Below, in pieces: positions 7,965-16,528 of a stretch of DNA of 33,190 nucleotides. A model generated the notes under the pieces. It saw only the letters and a list, made by a program, of their open reading frames with translations. It was not told the DNA's origin and did no database searches. Where the stretch lies: positions 1 to 33,190 of the forward strand of contig CABYRT010000010.1 in the NCBI GenBank assembly GCA_902521355.1, written 5' to 3'. Origin of the DNA: an uncultured Pelagibacteraceae bacterium. GTDB lineage: Bacteria > Pseudomonadota > Alphaproteobacteria > Pelagibacterales > Pelagibacteraceae. Each line of letters opens with the position of its first letter. The stretch's first letter is position 1. Both the position numbers and the translations under genes were made by a program.

Positions 7965-8533
7965 CTTGGATCTAATTCTACATCCCAATATAAGTAATCC
8001 ATCCAACTACTGTGAAGAAAATTGGGAGGAAAATTCTTCCCATTTCTGTGAAGATCTTCTGTAGTTGGTTGAAAAGGCCATTGATTTAACTTCATGCCCG
8101 AATTTTTTAGCAATCTTCCACCTTTTTTTACATTACATGCTGAACAAGCAGTAACAACATTTTCCCAATCAGTTTTTCCCCCTTTTGATCTTGGAAGAAG
8201 ATGGTCAAAAGTTAGTTCTTCATTACTTCCACAATATTGACAACTGAACTTATCCCTCAAGAAAACATTAAACCTTGTGAAATTTGGATTTGAACGAGGT
8301 TTTATAAAAGATTTTAAAGCTATAACACTAGGTAATTGCATGGAGAAAGATGGACTTCTTATCATTCTATCATAATGACTTACAATTGATACTCTATCTA
8401 AGAATACTGATTTAATTGCATCTTGCCATGACCATAACGATAAAGGATAATAACTTAGTGGTCTATAATCAGCATTAAGAACTAGAGCTGGACATTTTTC
8501 AAGTGATAGATTTTCATTGATCAATAAAGTCAT
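7961..8533 (-). CDS. HNH endonuclease family protein
   Basis: A 190-residue protein with a C-terminal HNH nuclease fold. Seen: CQYC near residue 97, then LTFDHLLPRSKGG with the catalytic D-H pair, ENVVTACSACNVKKGGR with the second CxxC, and the Asn of the HNH motif. The two CxxC pairs probably bind zinc. The N-terminal half (ALVLNADYRPLSYYPLSLWSW) is conserved in the alphaproteobacterial housekeeping HNH family. There is no sign of a mobile element, intron or restriction partner, so it is not an obvious selfish gene. Its biological target is unknown. Confidence 0.88.
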   Translation of the reverse strand: MTLLINENLSLEKCPALVLNADYRPLSYYPLSLWSWQDAIKSVFLDRVSIVSHYDRMIRSPSFSMQLPSVIALKSFIKPRSNPNFTRFNVFLRDKFSCQYCGSNEELTFDHLLPRSKGGKTDWENVVTACSACNVKKGGRLLKNSGMKLNQWPFQPTTEDLHRNGKNFPPNFLHSSWMDYLYWDVELDPS

Positions 8534-8591
8534 AATTATTTAATATATTATATATTGATATTAATCAATGTAACAAAAAAATTAATTAGCT

Positions 8592-9248
8592 TTAAGAATC
8601 AAAACTATCTTTGATAAATTTTAATGCATTGCTTGAAGCTTCTACTGGTATATGATGGTCGCAGTCTTTGATCATTAAAGTTTCTATACTAATATTATTG
8701 CGTGTAAAAAAATCTTTTGCCTCTAATAAATTATAAGGTGGAACTATTTCATCTTTTTCACCATGAATTAATAAAGTTTTTGATTTAGAAATTAATCTTA
8801 AACTAAGATCCTCTTTATCTATAATCTTTCCAGAAAATCCAACAATACAATTATAAGGATCTTTAGAAGTTAGGCCTAAGTTTATTGACATCATGCAACC
8901 CTGACTAAATCCAGATAAACATATCTTTGAATTTTCCAAATTATATTCTGCTTTAACTTCTTCAATATATTTTCTTAATTTATCTTCAGCTTTTTTTACT
9001 TCATTTAAAATATAATTTTTATCATTTGTTTCTAAATCAAACCATTGATAACCAATTGGATTAATTTTACATGGTTCATGTCCATTTGGACATAAGAATA
9101 CTGTATTGGTTAAAAACCTTTTCCAATTCAGAGTTAACATACTTATATCTTTTCCATCTCCACCGTATCCATGAAGTAAAATTACTGCATTTTTGATGTC
9201 AGACCCATTTTCAGGTTTTATAATTGTTGATTCAAGGCAAAATGTCAT
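8592..9248 (-). CDS. Alpha/beta hydrolase, phospholipase/carboxylesterase type
   Basis: A 218-residue serine hydrolase of the Abhydrolase_2 (YpfH/carboxylesterase) group. Seen: the HGYGGDG oxyanion-region loop, nucleophile elbow GFSQG near residues 112-116, the acidic residue in HGEKDEIVPP near 163, and the His in DCDHHIP near 196, making a full Ser-Asp-His triad. There is no signal peptide, so it acts in the cytoplasm. The physiological ester substrate cannot be told. It has the same orientation as the HNH gene, 58 bases upstream of it. Confidence 0.85.
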   Translation of the reverse strand: MTFCLESTIIKPENGSDIKNAVILLHGYGGDGKDISMLTLNWKRFLTNTVFLCPNGHEPCKINPIGYQWFDLETNDKNYILNEVKKAEDKLRKYIEEVKAEYNLENSKICLSGFSQGCMMSINLGLTSKDPYNCIVGFSGKIIDKEDLSLRLISKSKTLLIHGEKDEIVPPYNLLEAKDFFTRNNISIETLMIKDCDHHIPVEASSNALKFIKDSFDS

Positions 9249-9297
9249 AGATAAGTTATTATGTTTTTTTATTTTAAAAAGAAACTAAAATCAAAGC

Positions 9298-9498
9298 ATG
9301 ATTTCTGAAATATTTGTCAAAATTGCAGCGATTGTTTTGCTTGCAGCTGTAGCTGTAGTCTTAATTCTTGGAATTAGAACTCTTTTTAAAGGAGACGGAG
9401 ATAAAAAAACATCTAATAAATTAATGCAGCTTAGAGTATTACTACAATTTGTTGCTATAATTGTGCTTGTAGCATTAGCTTACTTTTATAAAAACTAA
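9298..9498 (+). CDS. HIG1-domain twin transmembrane protein
   Basis: A 66-residue protein with two hydrophobic helices (about residues 8-28 and 46-63) separated by a charged loop. The loop and second helix carry NKLMQLRVLLQ, which matches the HIG1 (hypoxia-induced protein) signature. In mitochondria, relatives (Rcf1/HIGD) modulate cytochrome oxidase. Alphaproteobacterial members are widespread and their role is inferred from that. It is divergent from the esterase gene with a 49-base spacer and overlaps the convergent tlpA-like gene by four bases (CTAA). Confidence 0.8.
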   Translation: MISEIFVKIAAIVLLAAVAVVLILGIRTLFKGDGDKKTSNKLMQLRVLLQFVAIIVLVALAYFYKN

Positions 9499-10025
9499 TT
9501 TAATTCATTTAACCAATTTAAAAATTCATCACTGTTAAAATCTATTGAGCCAACAATTCTTGCAAACTCATAACCATCTTTATCAATGAATATTGTTGTG
9601 GGTATTCCTCTTAATTTTAAATTTTTTGCAATTCCAGCACCATCACCAACAAAAACTTGTAATTCTTCTATGAGCAGTTCATCAAAAAACTTCTTAGATT
9701 TACTAATATTTTCTCCACCTATATTTATTGGGATAATCTTTAATTTTTTTTCATCCTTAAGTTTTTGAAGATTACTTAAAGATGGCATTTCCTCTTTACA
9801 AGGCGCGCACCATGTTGCCCAAAAATTCAGAATAATTAATTCGGATTTAAAATCTTTCAAATTAACTTTATTTCCACCCTCATTTAAAAAGTCAAAAAAC
9901 TTAATTTTTTGTTTTTCCTCATAAATTATTAGATTTTTTATATTTGGCGCTTCTATTGAATATGAAGAGCTAAATGATATGAAGTAAAGAAATATTATTT
10001 TAATGGATATAAATATAAATTTCAT
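9495..10025 (-). CDS. tlpA: TlpA-like membrane-anchored or periplasmic thioredoxin
   Basis: A thioredoxin-fold protein of 176 residues from ATG 10025. Seen: an N-terminal hydrophobic signal or anchor segment ending near SFSSSYSIEA, the redox motif NFWATWCAPC (cysteines near 71 and 74), and a cis-Pro region RGIPTTIFID. The TlpA/ResA family reduces periplasmic disulfides, classically during cytochrome c or oxidase assembly. Longer in-frame starts exist up to 10064, but those overlap the divergent argH start; ATG 10025 gives a normal signal peptide. The tlpA/argH-lptM-lysA arrangement is common in alphaproteobacteria. Confidence 0.87.
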   Translation of the reverse strand: MKFIFISIKIIFLYFISFSSSYSIEAPNIKNLIIYEEKQKIKFFDFLNEGGNKVNLKDFKSELIILNFWATWCAPCKEEMPSLSNLQKLKDEKKLKIIPINIGGENISKSKKFFDELLIEELQVFVGDGAGIAKNLKLRGIPTTIFIDKDGYEFARIVGSIDFNSDEFLNWLNELN

Positions 10026-10044
10026 AAATTTGTAATTGAATAAC

Positions 10045-11433
10045 ATGAGAAAAAATAAAAACAATAAACCAATTTGGGGTACAAGAATTAAGAAAAATGC
10101 CTCAACTTTATTTAAAAAAGTTGGTGGTTCATTGCCGGTAGATAAAAGACTATTTAAAGAAGATATCGAAGGATCAATTGCCCATGTCGAAATGCTTCAC
10201 AAACAAAAAATTATAAATTTCAGAATAAAGAATAAAATAATCTGGGGATTAAAAAGAATTAAAAATGAAATTGTAAAAAAAAAATTCAATTTTGATTATG
10301 ATTTAGAGGATATTCATATGAATATAGAAAACAGATTATTTGAACTGATTGGTGATGATGCTGGATATGTTCATACTGCTAGATCTAGAAATGATCAGGT
10401 AATTACCGACCTAAAATTATGGTTAAAAGAAGCAACAAAAAAAATAATAATTTTATTAGATAATACTAATTCAAATATTCTAAATCTTGCACAAAAAAAT
10501 ATCAGAACAATTATGCCAGGATTTACACATTTAAAAAATGCACAACCATTATCTTTAGCACATTATCTGCTAGCATATGTTGAAATGTTTAAAAGAGATA
10601 AGAAAAAATTTAAGAATAATTTAGAGTTTTTAGATGAAAATCCGTTAGGCGTAGGGGCATTATCTGGCACTTCTTTTAAAATTGACAGAAATTACACTAC
10701 AAAAAAACTTAAATTTAAAAAACCTACAAACAATTCTGTGGATACTGTTTCTGATAGAGATTTTGTATTAGACTTTTTGTATTCTTCTCTATCTTGCTCT
10801 TTACATATTTCTAGAATTGCCGAAGAACTCATAATTTGGAATTCTGATGCATTTAACATGATAACTTTAAATGATAAATTAGTAACCGGTTCGTCTATAA
10901 TGCCACAAAAAAAGAATCCTGACCCATTGGAATATTTGAGAGGTAAAACTGGAATATTTATAGGAAATATCAATTCAATGATTTCAATATTAAAAGGGTT
11001 ACCTTTATCATATTTTAAAGATTTACAGGATGACAAAGAAATTGTTTTTAAAACAAATGATCAATTAAAAATATCACTGTCATTGTTGAATGATGTAATA
11101 AATAATTTGATAATAAATAAAAAAAGTATGCTATCCCTTGCAGGAAAAGGGTTTACTACAGCTACAGATTTATCTGATTATATTGTAAGAGAACTTGGAT
11201 ATCCATTTAGAAAAGCATACATACAAACAGCAAAAATAATTAATCTAGCTGAAAAAAAAAATAAAAAACTTCACCAACTAGAATTGAAAGAAATAAATCA
11301 AATTGAGCCAAAACTTACATTAAATGTTTATAAAATACTAAATCTAGAAAATTCAATTAATTCAAAAAAATCTTATGGCGGAACTTCTTTTGAGAACGTT
11401 AAGAAAATGATAAAAAAAGCAAAGAATGAGTAA
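10045..11433 (+). CDS. argH: Argininosuccinate lyase
   Basis: A 462-residue enzyme splitting argininosuccinate to arginine and fumarate, the last step of arginine synthesis. Seen: the fumarase/aspartase superfamily regions TARSRNDQV, GFTHLKNAQP and the signature GSSIMPQKKNP starting near residue 282, which carries the catalytic serine. I chose ATG 10045; a TTG at 10036 adds three residues. Only 19 bases separate it from the divergent tlpA-like start, so both promoters must overlap in that space or lie within the opposing gene. Its 3' end overlaps the lptM start by eight bases. Confidence 0.95.
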   Translation: MRKNKNNKPIWGTRIKKNASTLFKKVGGSLPVDKRLFKEDIEGSIAHVEMLHKQKIINFRIKNKIIWGLKRIKNEIVKKKFNFDYDLEDIHMNIENRLFELIGDDAGYVHTARSRNDQVITDLKLWLKEATKKIIILLDNTNSNILNLAQKNIRTIMPGFTHLKNAQPLSLAHYLLAYVEMFKRDKKKFKNNLEFLDENPLGVGALSGTSFKIDRNYTTKKLKFKKPTNNSVDTVSDRDFVLDFLYSSLSCSLHISRIAEELIIWNSDAFNMITLNDKLVTGSSIMPQKKNPDPLEYLRGKTGIFIGNINSMISILKGLPLSYFKDLQDDKEIVFKTNDQLKISLSLLNDVINNLIINKKSMLSLAGKGFTTATDLSDYIVRELGYPFRKAYIQTAKIINLAEKKNKKLHQLELKEINQIEPKLTLNVYKILNLENSINSKKSYGGTSFENVKKMIKKAKNE

Positions 11434-11542
11434 AAAAATTTTAATTATTATACTTTGTTTATATTTTGTAGCTGCTTGTGGACGTAAAGGTGATCCAGAA
11501 TATAAATCTGAATTAACTAAGAATGTTCAAAAAGTATTATGA
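11426..11542 (+). CDS. lptM: Small LptM-type lipoprotein
   Basis: A 38-residue lipoprotein precursor. Seen: a short basic start (MSKK), a hydrophobic stretch, and a lipobox FVAAC with the acylated Cys at residue 18. It is followed by GRKGDPE, the hallmark of the LptM/YifL family that helps mature the LPS transporter subunit LptD in gammaproteobacteria. It starts eight bases before the argH stop, and its TGA overlaps the lysA ATG (ATGA at 11539-11542), so the three genes are translationally coupled. Position between argH and lysA is typical for this family in alphaproteobacteria. Confidence 0.87.
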   Translation: MSKKILIIILCLYFVAACGRKGDPEYKSELTKNVQKVL

Positions 11543-12753
11543 AATATATAAACAATAAATTTTTTATTGAAGGAAAAAACATTAGGAGTCTAACAAAAAA
11601 ATTTAACACTCCTCTATACTGCTACTCTTATAAAAATTTAAGAGGGAATATAGAGAATTTTAAAAAAGCTTTTAAGGAAATTAAACCTTTAATTTGTTTT
11701 TCTGTGAAATCTAATTCTAATATTTCACTATTAAAAGAAATAAAAAAATTTGGCCTTGGAGCAGATGTGGTTTCAAAAGGTGAATTATATGCATCACTTA
11801 AGGCTGGTATTAATAAGAACAAAATAGTTTTCTCTGGAGTTGGTAAAACAAAAGATGAAATTGAGTATGCAATTAAGCAAAAAATATTATTAATAAATTC
11901 TGAATCATTAAGTGAAGTTTTAGCAATTGAAAAAGCTGCAAAAAAACTAAATAAAGTTGTTGATATAGGACTAAGATTAAATCCAGATACAGATGCTGAA
12001 ACATTGAAACAAATTTCAACTGGTAAGAGTGAAAATAAATTTGGTGTAGATAAAAAGACTTTTGTAAAAATTATTGATTTGATGAAACAATCAAAATTTA
12101 TAAATATTAAATGCTTAAGCGTTCATATCGGTAGTCAAATCTTAAACCACAAACCTTACGAAAAAATGCTAAATGTTCTTGATAAACTTTTAAAAAATTT
12201 AGATTATAAATTTGAGATCATTGATTTAGGTGGTGGGATGGGGATAAACTATGATAATAAAACGAAAAAACTTGATTATACAAAATATAAAAAATCAATA
12301 ATTAAATTTAAAAATAAATACAATTGTAAAATAATTTTTGAACCTGGAAGATCTATAATTGGAAATGTTGGTATACTTGCATCAAAAGTAATTTATTTAA
12401 AACATAACAAAACAAAAACATTTGTAATATTAGATGCGGCAATGAATGATTTGATAAGACCAGCTTTATATAATGCAAAACATAGGATAATTCCATCCCT
12501 AAGAAATATGTCACGATCAAAGAAAATATTAGAATTTGTAGGCCCAGTATGTGAAACAACTGATAAATTTTTAACAGAAAGGAAATTTCAGAATATAAAA
12601 GAAAATGATATTATGATTATTTGCGATACAGGTGCCTATGGTTATTCATTATCATCTAATTATAATCTTAGATTAAGACCTGCTGAAATTTTGATTAAAG
12701 GAAATAAAGTAAAGATTATAAGAAAAAGACAAAAAATAACAGATATTATCTAA
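11539..12753 (+). CDS. lysA: Diaminopimelate decarboxylase
   Basis: A 404-residue PLP enzyme converting meso-diaminopimelate to lysine. Seen: the PLP lysine K57 in CFSVKSN, the HIGSQI motif, the glycine-rich phosphate loop DLGGGMGINY, EPGRSI starting at residue 268, the active-site Cys C338 in GPVCETTDKF, and a DTGAYGYS segment near the C-terminus. All catalytic features of the fold III alanine-racemase-like family are present. It is coupled to lptM by a four-base overlap. plsC follows after 13 bases. Confidence 0.95.
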   Translation: MKYINNKFFIEGKNIRSLTKKFNTPLYCYSYKNLRGNIENFKKAFKEIKPLICFSVKSNSNISLLKEIKKFGLGADVVSKGELYASLKAGINKNKIVFSGVGKTKDEIEYAIKQKILLINSESLSEVLAIEKAAKKLNKVVDIGLRLNPDTDAETLKQISTGKSENKFGVDKKTFVKIIDLMKQSKFINIKCLSVHIGSQILNHKPYEKMLNVLDKLLKNLDYKFEIIDLGGGMGINYDNKTKKLDYTKYKKSIIKFKNKYNCKIIFEPGRSIIGNVGILASKVIYLKHNKTKTFVILDAAMNDLIRPALYNAKHRIIPSLRNMSRSKKILEFVGPVCETTDKFLTERKFQNIKENDIMIICDTGAYGYSLSSNYNLRLRPAEILIKGNKVKIIRKRQKITDII

Positions 12754-12766
12754 CTTAAAACTTATA

Positions 12767-13465
12767 ATGAGAAATATCCTCTTTAAAAGTATATTTTTTT
12801 CTGGATTAATTTTAATATCTATTATTTTTCTTCCATCATTATTACTACCCAAGAAAATCACTCTTTTTGGAGGTAAACTTTTTGGACACTGGTCATCATT
12901 CTGTTTAAAAATTTTTTACTCAACCAGCATAGTAATAAAAGGTCAAGAAAACATAATTAATAACGAAAATTTCTTTATCGCATGCTCTCATCAATCGATG
13001 TTTGAAACTTTTTTTTTACAAACAATATTTAATTCACCAATTTTTATTCTTAAAAAAGAACTATTAAATATTCCGGTATTTGGTTGGTATTTAAGAAAGA
13101 TAGATTCTATTTCTGTGAATAGAAATAAAGTTTCTAGAGAAAACCTTAATTTTACTGAAAAAATTAAAGAAGTTATGGAAAAAACAAAAAGACCTATAAT
13201 AATTTTTCCACAAGCTACTAGAGTTCTACCAGATGAAATTATTCCCTTTAAAAAGGGCGTTGGAAGAATTTACAGAGAATTAAATGTAAAATGTCAACCC
13301 GTCGCTATTGACTCAGGAAGAGTATGGCCAAAATCTGGAAAGATGATGCCCAATAAAACAATTACTATTTCCATTTTAAAACCAATTAGTACTGGTATCG
13401 AGGAATCAGAATTTGTAAAATTATTGCAAAAAGAAATATATTCCGAGCTTGGTCTTGCTAACTAA
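12767..13465 (+). CDS. plsC: 1-acyl-sn-glycerol-3-phosphate acyltransferase
   Basis: A 232-residue membrane-bound acyltransferase adding the second acyl chain to lysophosphatidic acid. Seen: an N-terminal membrane helix, the catalytic His in SHQSMFET (H75) and FPQATR at residues 147-152 in the place of the usual FPEGTR. The acid after the His is Glu (H-x4-E) rather than Asp, a form I recall from alphaproteobacterial PlsC relatives. It overlaps the convergent dnaN by four bases (CTAA). It probably belongs to the argH-lptM-lysA transcript. Confidence 0.87.
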   Translation: MRNILFKSIFFSGLILISIIFLPSLLLPKKITLFGGKLFGHWSSFCLKIFYSTSIVIKGQENIINNENFFIACSHQSMFETFFLQTIFNSPIFILKKELLNIPVFGWYLRKIDSISVNRNKVSRENLNFTEKIKEVMEKTKRPIIIFPQATRVLPDEIIPFKKGVGRIYRELNVKCQPVAIDSGRVWPKSGKMMPNKTITISILKPISTGIEESEFVKLLQKEIYSELGLAN

Positions 13466-14574
13466 CCTTTCATAGGCATTACAACGTAAATACTATCAAA
13501 GTCTGCAGGATCTTTTATTAAAGCTGGAGATCCAGTATCTTTTAAATATATTTCAATGTTATCACCATTTAGTTGGGATGCTATATCAAGCAAATATCTA
13601 GAGTTAAAACTTATATCTAAATCTGTATCAAATTTTACTGATAGGCTTTCTTTACCATCACCACTGTTAGTGTTATTGACAGATAAATCTAAATTATCTT
13701 TAGTTAAATTAAATTTTACACCATCTTTTTTATCTAAGGAAACTGATGCTACTCTATCTACAGAGTTTAAGAAAGATTTTAAATCAATTTCTAATTTTTT
13801 TTGATTTTCTCTAGGGATAACTTGAATGTAATTAGGGAATTTTCCATCAATTAATTTTGATATCAAAATACTATTATTAAGTTCAAATTTAATTTTAGAT
13901 TTGATATTTGAGACTTTAACTTCACCATCATAATCTTCTAAAAGGGAACATAATTGAAATATAGCTTTTTTTGGAAGTATTATTGGTTCAAATTCAATTT
14001 TATTTTTTAGTCTTACCTTTGAAATAGACATTCTGTGGCTATCTGTTGCAGCTGCAGTTAAAAAATTCTTATCATCTGTTTGTGTTTGATGGAAAAAAAT
14101 ACCACTAAGATAATGCCTTGTTTCATCATTCGAAATTGAAAATTTACATTTATTTAAAAGTTTTAATAGATCTTTTGAGTTTATAATAAATTCGTTTTCA
14201 TTAAAATTTTCATCTGTAATTGGAAATTCAGACGCATTAATTGAATTTAAATTAAATAAAGATTTATTTGATTCTAATTGTAATTTACTTTCTCCAGTGT
14301 TTTCGAAATTTATCTGACTACCGGAGGGTATTTTTCTTACAATATCAAACATAATTGATGAAGAAGTGGTTGTTTTACCTTCATCAAAAATTTTAATATT
14401 TGAAATTTCATTTACAAAAATTAAATCTAAATCTGTTGCTGTAATTTTTAACTTTGAATTTACTGCCTCAATTAAAATATTTGAAAGAATAGGTAAAGTG
14501 CTTCTTTTTTCTATTACACCCTGACAGTAACCTAAAGATTTTTGCAAATCCTGTTGATTAACACTAAATTTCAT
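13462..14574 (-). CDS. dnaN: DNA polymerase III beta subunit (sliding clamp)
   Basis: A 370-residue ring-forming processivity clamp. Seen: the family N-terminus MKFSVNQQDLQKSLGYCQGV, internal LPILSNILIEA, the three repeated clamp domains, TAAATDSHRMS in the middle domain and the conserved end YVVMPMKG. Length is normal. It overlaps dnaA by 11 bases on the same strand, so dnaA-dnaN is an operon. Confidence 0.96.
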   Translation of the reverse strand: MKFSVNQQDLQKSLGYCQGVIEKRSTLPILSNILIEAVNSKLKITATDLDLIFVNEISNIKIFDEGKTTTSSSIMFDIVRKIPSGSQINFENTGESKLQLESNKSLFNLNSINASEFPITDENFNENEFIINSKDLLKLLNKCKFSISNDETRHYLSGIFFHQTQTDDKNFLTAAATDSHRMSISKVRLKNKIEFEPIILPKKAIFQLCSLLEDYDGEVKVSNIKSKIKFELNNSILISKLIDGKFPNYIQVIPRENQKKLEIDLKSFLNSVDRVASVSLDKKDGVKFNLTKDNLDLSVNNTNSGDGKESLSVKFDTDLDISFNSRYLLDIASQLNGDNIEIYLKDTGSPALIKDPADFDSIYVVMPMKG

Positions 14575-15973
14575 TTTCTTGTTTGTATAATATTTTATTC
14601 TTAAGGCTATCTATGCTTAAATTTAATTCGTTATCATTTTTTCTTAATTTTTCTATTGTTTTAACTGAATGAATAACAGTTGTATGGTCTCTATTAGCAA
14701 ATGATCGGCCAATCTCTGGTAAAGATTTAGAAGTTAGCATTTTTGCCAAATAAATAGCAGTTTGTCTTGGTCTTACAAGATACCTTGATCTCCTTGGTGA
14801 CAACATTTCGTTTTTACTTATTTTAAAATATTTGCAAACTATTGTTTGAATATTATCTATATCAACTTTATTTTCTGTTAAATTTAACAAATCTTTTAAG
14901 ATTACTTTCGCCTCTGACATTGAAGGAGTTTTTCCATAAATTCTTGAGAAAGATACTATTCTATTAAATGCACCTACTAGTTCTCTGATACTAGTATTAA
15001 CTTCTGTGCTAATAAATTTTATAATCTCATCACCAATTTTGATATTACTTGGATCATGAATTTTAAGATCATCGTTTTTAGATTTTATTATATTATATCT
15101 TAATTCAAAATCAGCATTTTGGATATCAACTACTAGTCCTCCTGAAAATCTAGATTTAATTCTTTCTTGTATTCTAGTTAATTTGTTTGGTGGTCTATCT
15201 GCCGATACTATTATTTGAGATCCTTTCTCCAACAAAACATTAAATGTATGAAAAAACTCTTCTTGCATAGCTTCTTTTCCATTCATAAATTGAATATCAT
15301 CTATCAAAAATACATCGGTATTTCTAAAATACTCTTTAAATTTTACCATATCATTGGATTTTATCGATTTTACAAATTGATACATAAACCTTTCAGCCGA
15401 AATAAACATTACTTTATTTTTTTCTTTCAAACTTAAACCAATTGCATTTAACAAATGTGTCTTACCCATTCCAACTCCACCATAAATATATAGAGGGTTA
15501 TAGTGTGCTATTTGCTCTGAGACTTTTTTTGCAGCCTCAAAAGCTAGTTTATTACTTTTGCCAAGCAAGAAATTCTCAAAGTTTTTATTTGGATCAATTC
15601 GATTATATTGAAGATATGAATCTTTAATAAATGAAACCTTTTCATTATCAGATGAATTATTTTTTTCTATTTTATCACTATTTTTGTTCTTTATATTCTC
15701 GTTAATCACAAATTCTATTCTGGAAATATCTTTTTTATATGTTTTAATTATTTGTAATATTTGATCTAAATATCTTGAGGTTATCCAGTCTCTGATAAAT
15801 CTTGTCGAAACGGATAATAAAACATAATTTTTAAACTCATCAACTAAATCAATTTTTTTTAACCAACTATCATAAATCTCAGAACCAAACTTATTTTTCA
15901 TTTCATCTTGTAATAATTTCCAATCAATCTTATTAATATTGTCTGATTTAATGTTAGTGAGATTATTTTTCAT
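14564..15973 (-). CDS. dnaA: Chromosomal replication initiator DnaA
   Basis: A 469-residue AAA+ initiator that binds and melts the replication origin. Seen: N-terminal domain I, a Lys/Asn/Ser-rich linker, Walker A GGVGMGKTH near residue 165, Walker B VFLIDDIQF near 222, sensor region SADRPP, and the C-terminal DNA-binding signature RDHTTVIHSVKTI near 425-438. A TAGGAG lies unusually far upstream of the ATG, about 16 bases. The order dnaN-dnaA-rpsT-mutM is the common alphaproteobacterial arrangement. Confidence 0.97.
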   Translation of the reverse strand: MKNNLTNIKSDNINKIDWKLLQDEMKNKFGSEIYDSWLKKIDLVDEFKNYVLLSVSTRFIRDWITSRYLDQILQIIKTYKKDISRIEFVINENIKNKNSDKIEKNNSSDNEKVSFIKDSYLQYNRIDPNKNFENFLLGKSNKLAFEAAKKVSEQIAHYNPLYIYGGVGMGKTHLLNAIGLSLKEKNKVMFISAERFMYQFVKSIKSNDMVKFKEYFRNTDVFLIDDIQFMNGKEAMQEEFFHTFNVLLEKGSQIIVSADRPPNKLTRIQERIKSRFSGGLVVDIQNADFELRYNIIKSKNDDLKIHDPSNIKIGDEIIKFISTEVNTSIRELVGAFNRIVSFSRIYGKTPSMSEAKVILKDLLNLTENKVDIDNIQTIVCKYFKISKNEMLSPRRSRYLVRPRQTAIYLAKMLTSKSLPEIGRSFANRDHTTVIHSVKTIEKLRKNDNELNLSIDSLKNKILYKQENEI

Positions 15974-16217
15974 CAGAGTCTGTTAAACTCCTATTCATAA
16001 TTCAATGCAATAAATTTATTTTTATTCTCAAAAAAAAATAAAATTTACAATTGTATAAATTAATAATTGAATCTCTTTTTAGGGACTTAAAATTAGTAAT
16101 CTTAAATTTACTTTTTTTATTTTATTTCGTCTTTGTACATAAAGATTGGAAAAATTCCTTTTTTAATTGAAAAAGTTATCTCTAGAGTTGTAATTTATTT
16201 AGGTAAACTAAAAGTTG
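15974..16217. other. dnaA-rpsT spacer without recognisable DnaA boxes
   Basis: This 244-base A/T-rich stretch is one of the longer non-coding spacers. It must hold the dnaA promoter. I found no close match to TTATNCACA on either strand, so no support for an origin here. A short hairpin GGAA-AAA-TTCC followed by six T on the plus strand (near 16147-16163) is the only clear secondary structure. Confidence 0.5.
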
Positions 16218-16478
16218 TTATAAGGAATTTATTTTTTTTGTTATTCTAGAAATATTTCTTGACGCGTTTTGCTTTTTTATCACCCCTGTCTTTGCTATTT
16301 TCATCAATTCAGAGTTTAATTTTGGCAAGAAAGCTAAAGCTTCTTTTTTGTCCTTTTTATCAAGAATTAAATTCATTTTTTTTATTGCAGATCTAAACCT
16401 GCTTTTTCTAGACTTATTTACCGTTGTTTGACGTGATATACGTCTTATTCGTTTAATAGCTGATTTAGTGTTTGCCAT
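16218..16478 (-). CDS. rpsT: 30S ribosomal protein S20 (bS20)
   Basis: An 86-residue very basic protein binding 16S rRNA early in small subunit assembly. Seen: the family start MANTKSAIKRIRRISRQTTV and the conserved SRFRSAIKKM region, ending in a Lys-rich helix. I chose ATG 16478; the open frame extends 24 codons further upstream to 16550, but that extension has no ribosomal character and overlaps mutM. dnaA lies downstream on the same strand after a long spacer. Confidence 0.95.
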   Translation of the reverse strand: MANTKSAIKRIRRISRQTTVNKSRKSRFRSAIKKMNLILDKKDKKEALAFLPKLNSELMKIAKTGVIKKQNASRNISRITKKINSL

Positions 16479-16528
16479 AAGCGCGATTGTATATAACGAG
16501 AAATTTATACGGTCAATATAATAATTTT

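Noticed and set aside
7961..8533. HNH gene as a homing endonuclease or restriction enzyme
   Set aside because: It is not inside an intron or intein, has no methylase partner, and resembles the widespread alphaproteobacterial housekeeping HNH family.
8534..8591. TTGAT-ATTA-ATCAA inverted repeat in the HNH upstream spacer as an operator
   Set aside because: Only five A/T-rich base pairs, which is easily chance in this composition.
15974..16217. Replication origin beside dnaA
   Set aside because: No DnaA box clusters were seen; A/T richness alone is not informative in this genome.
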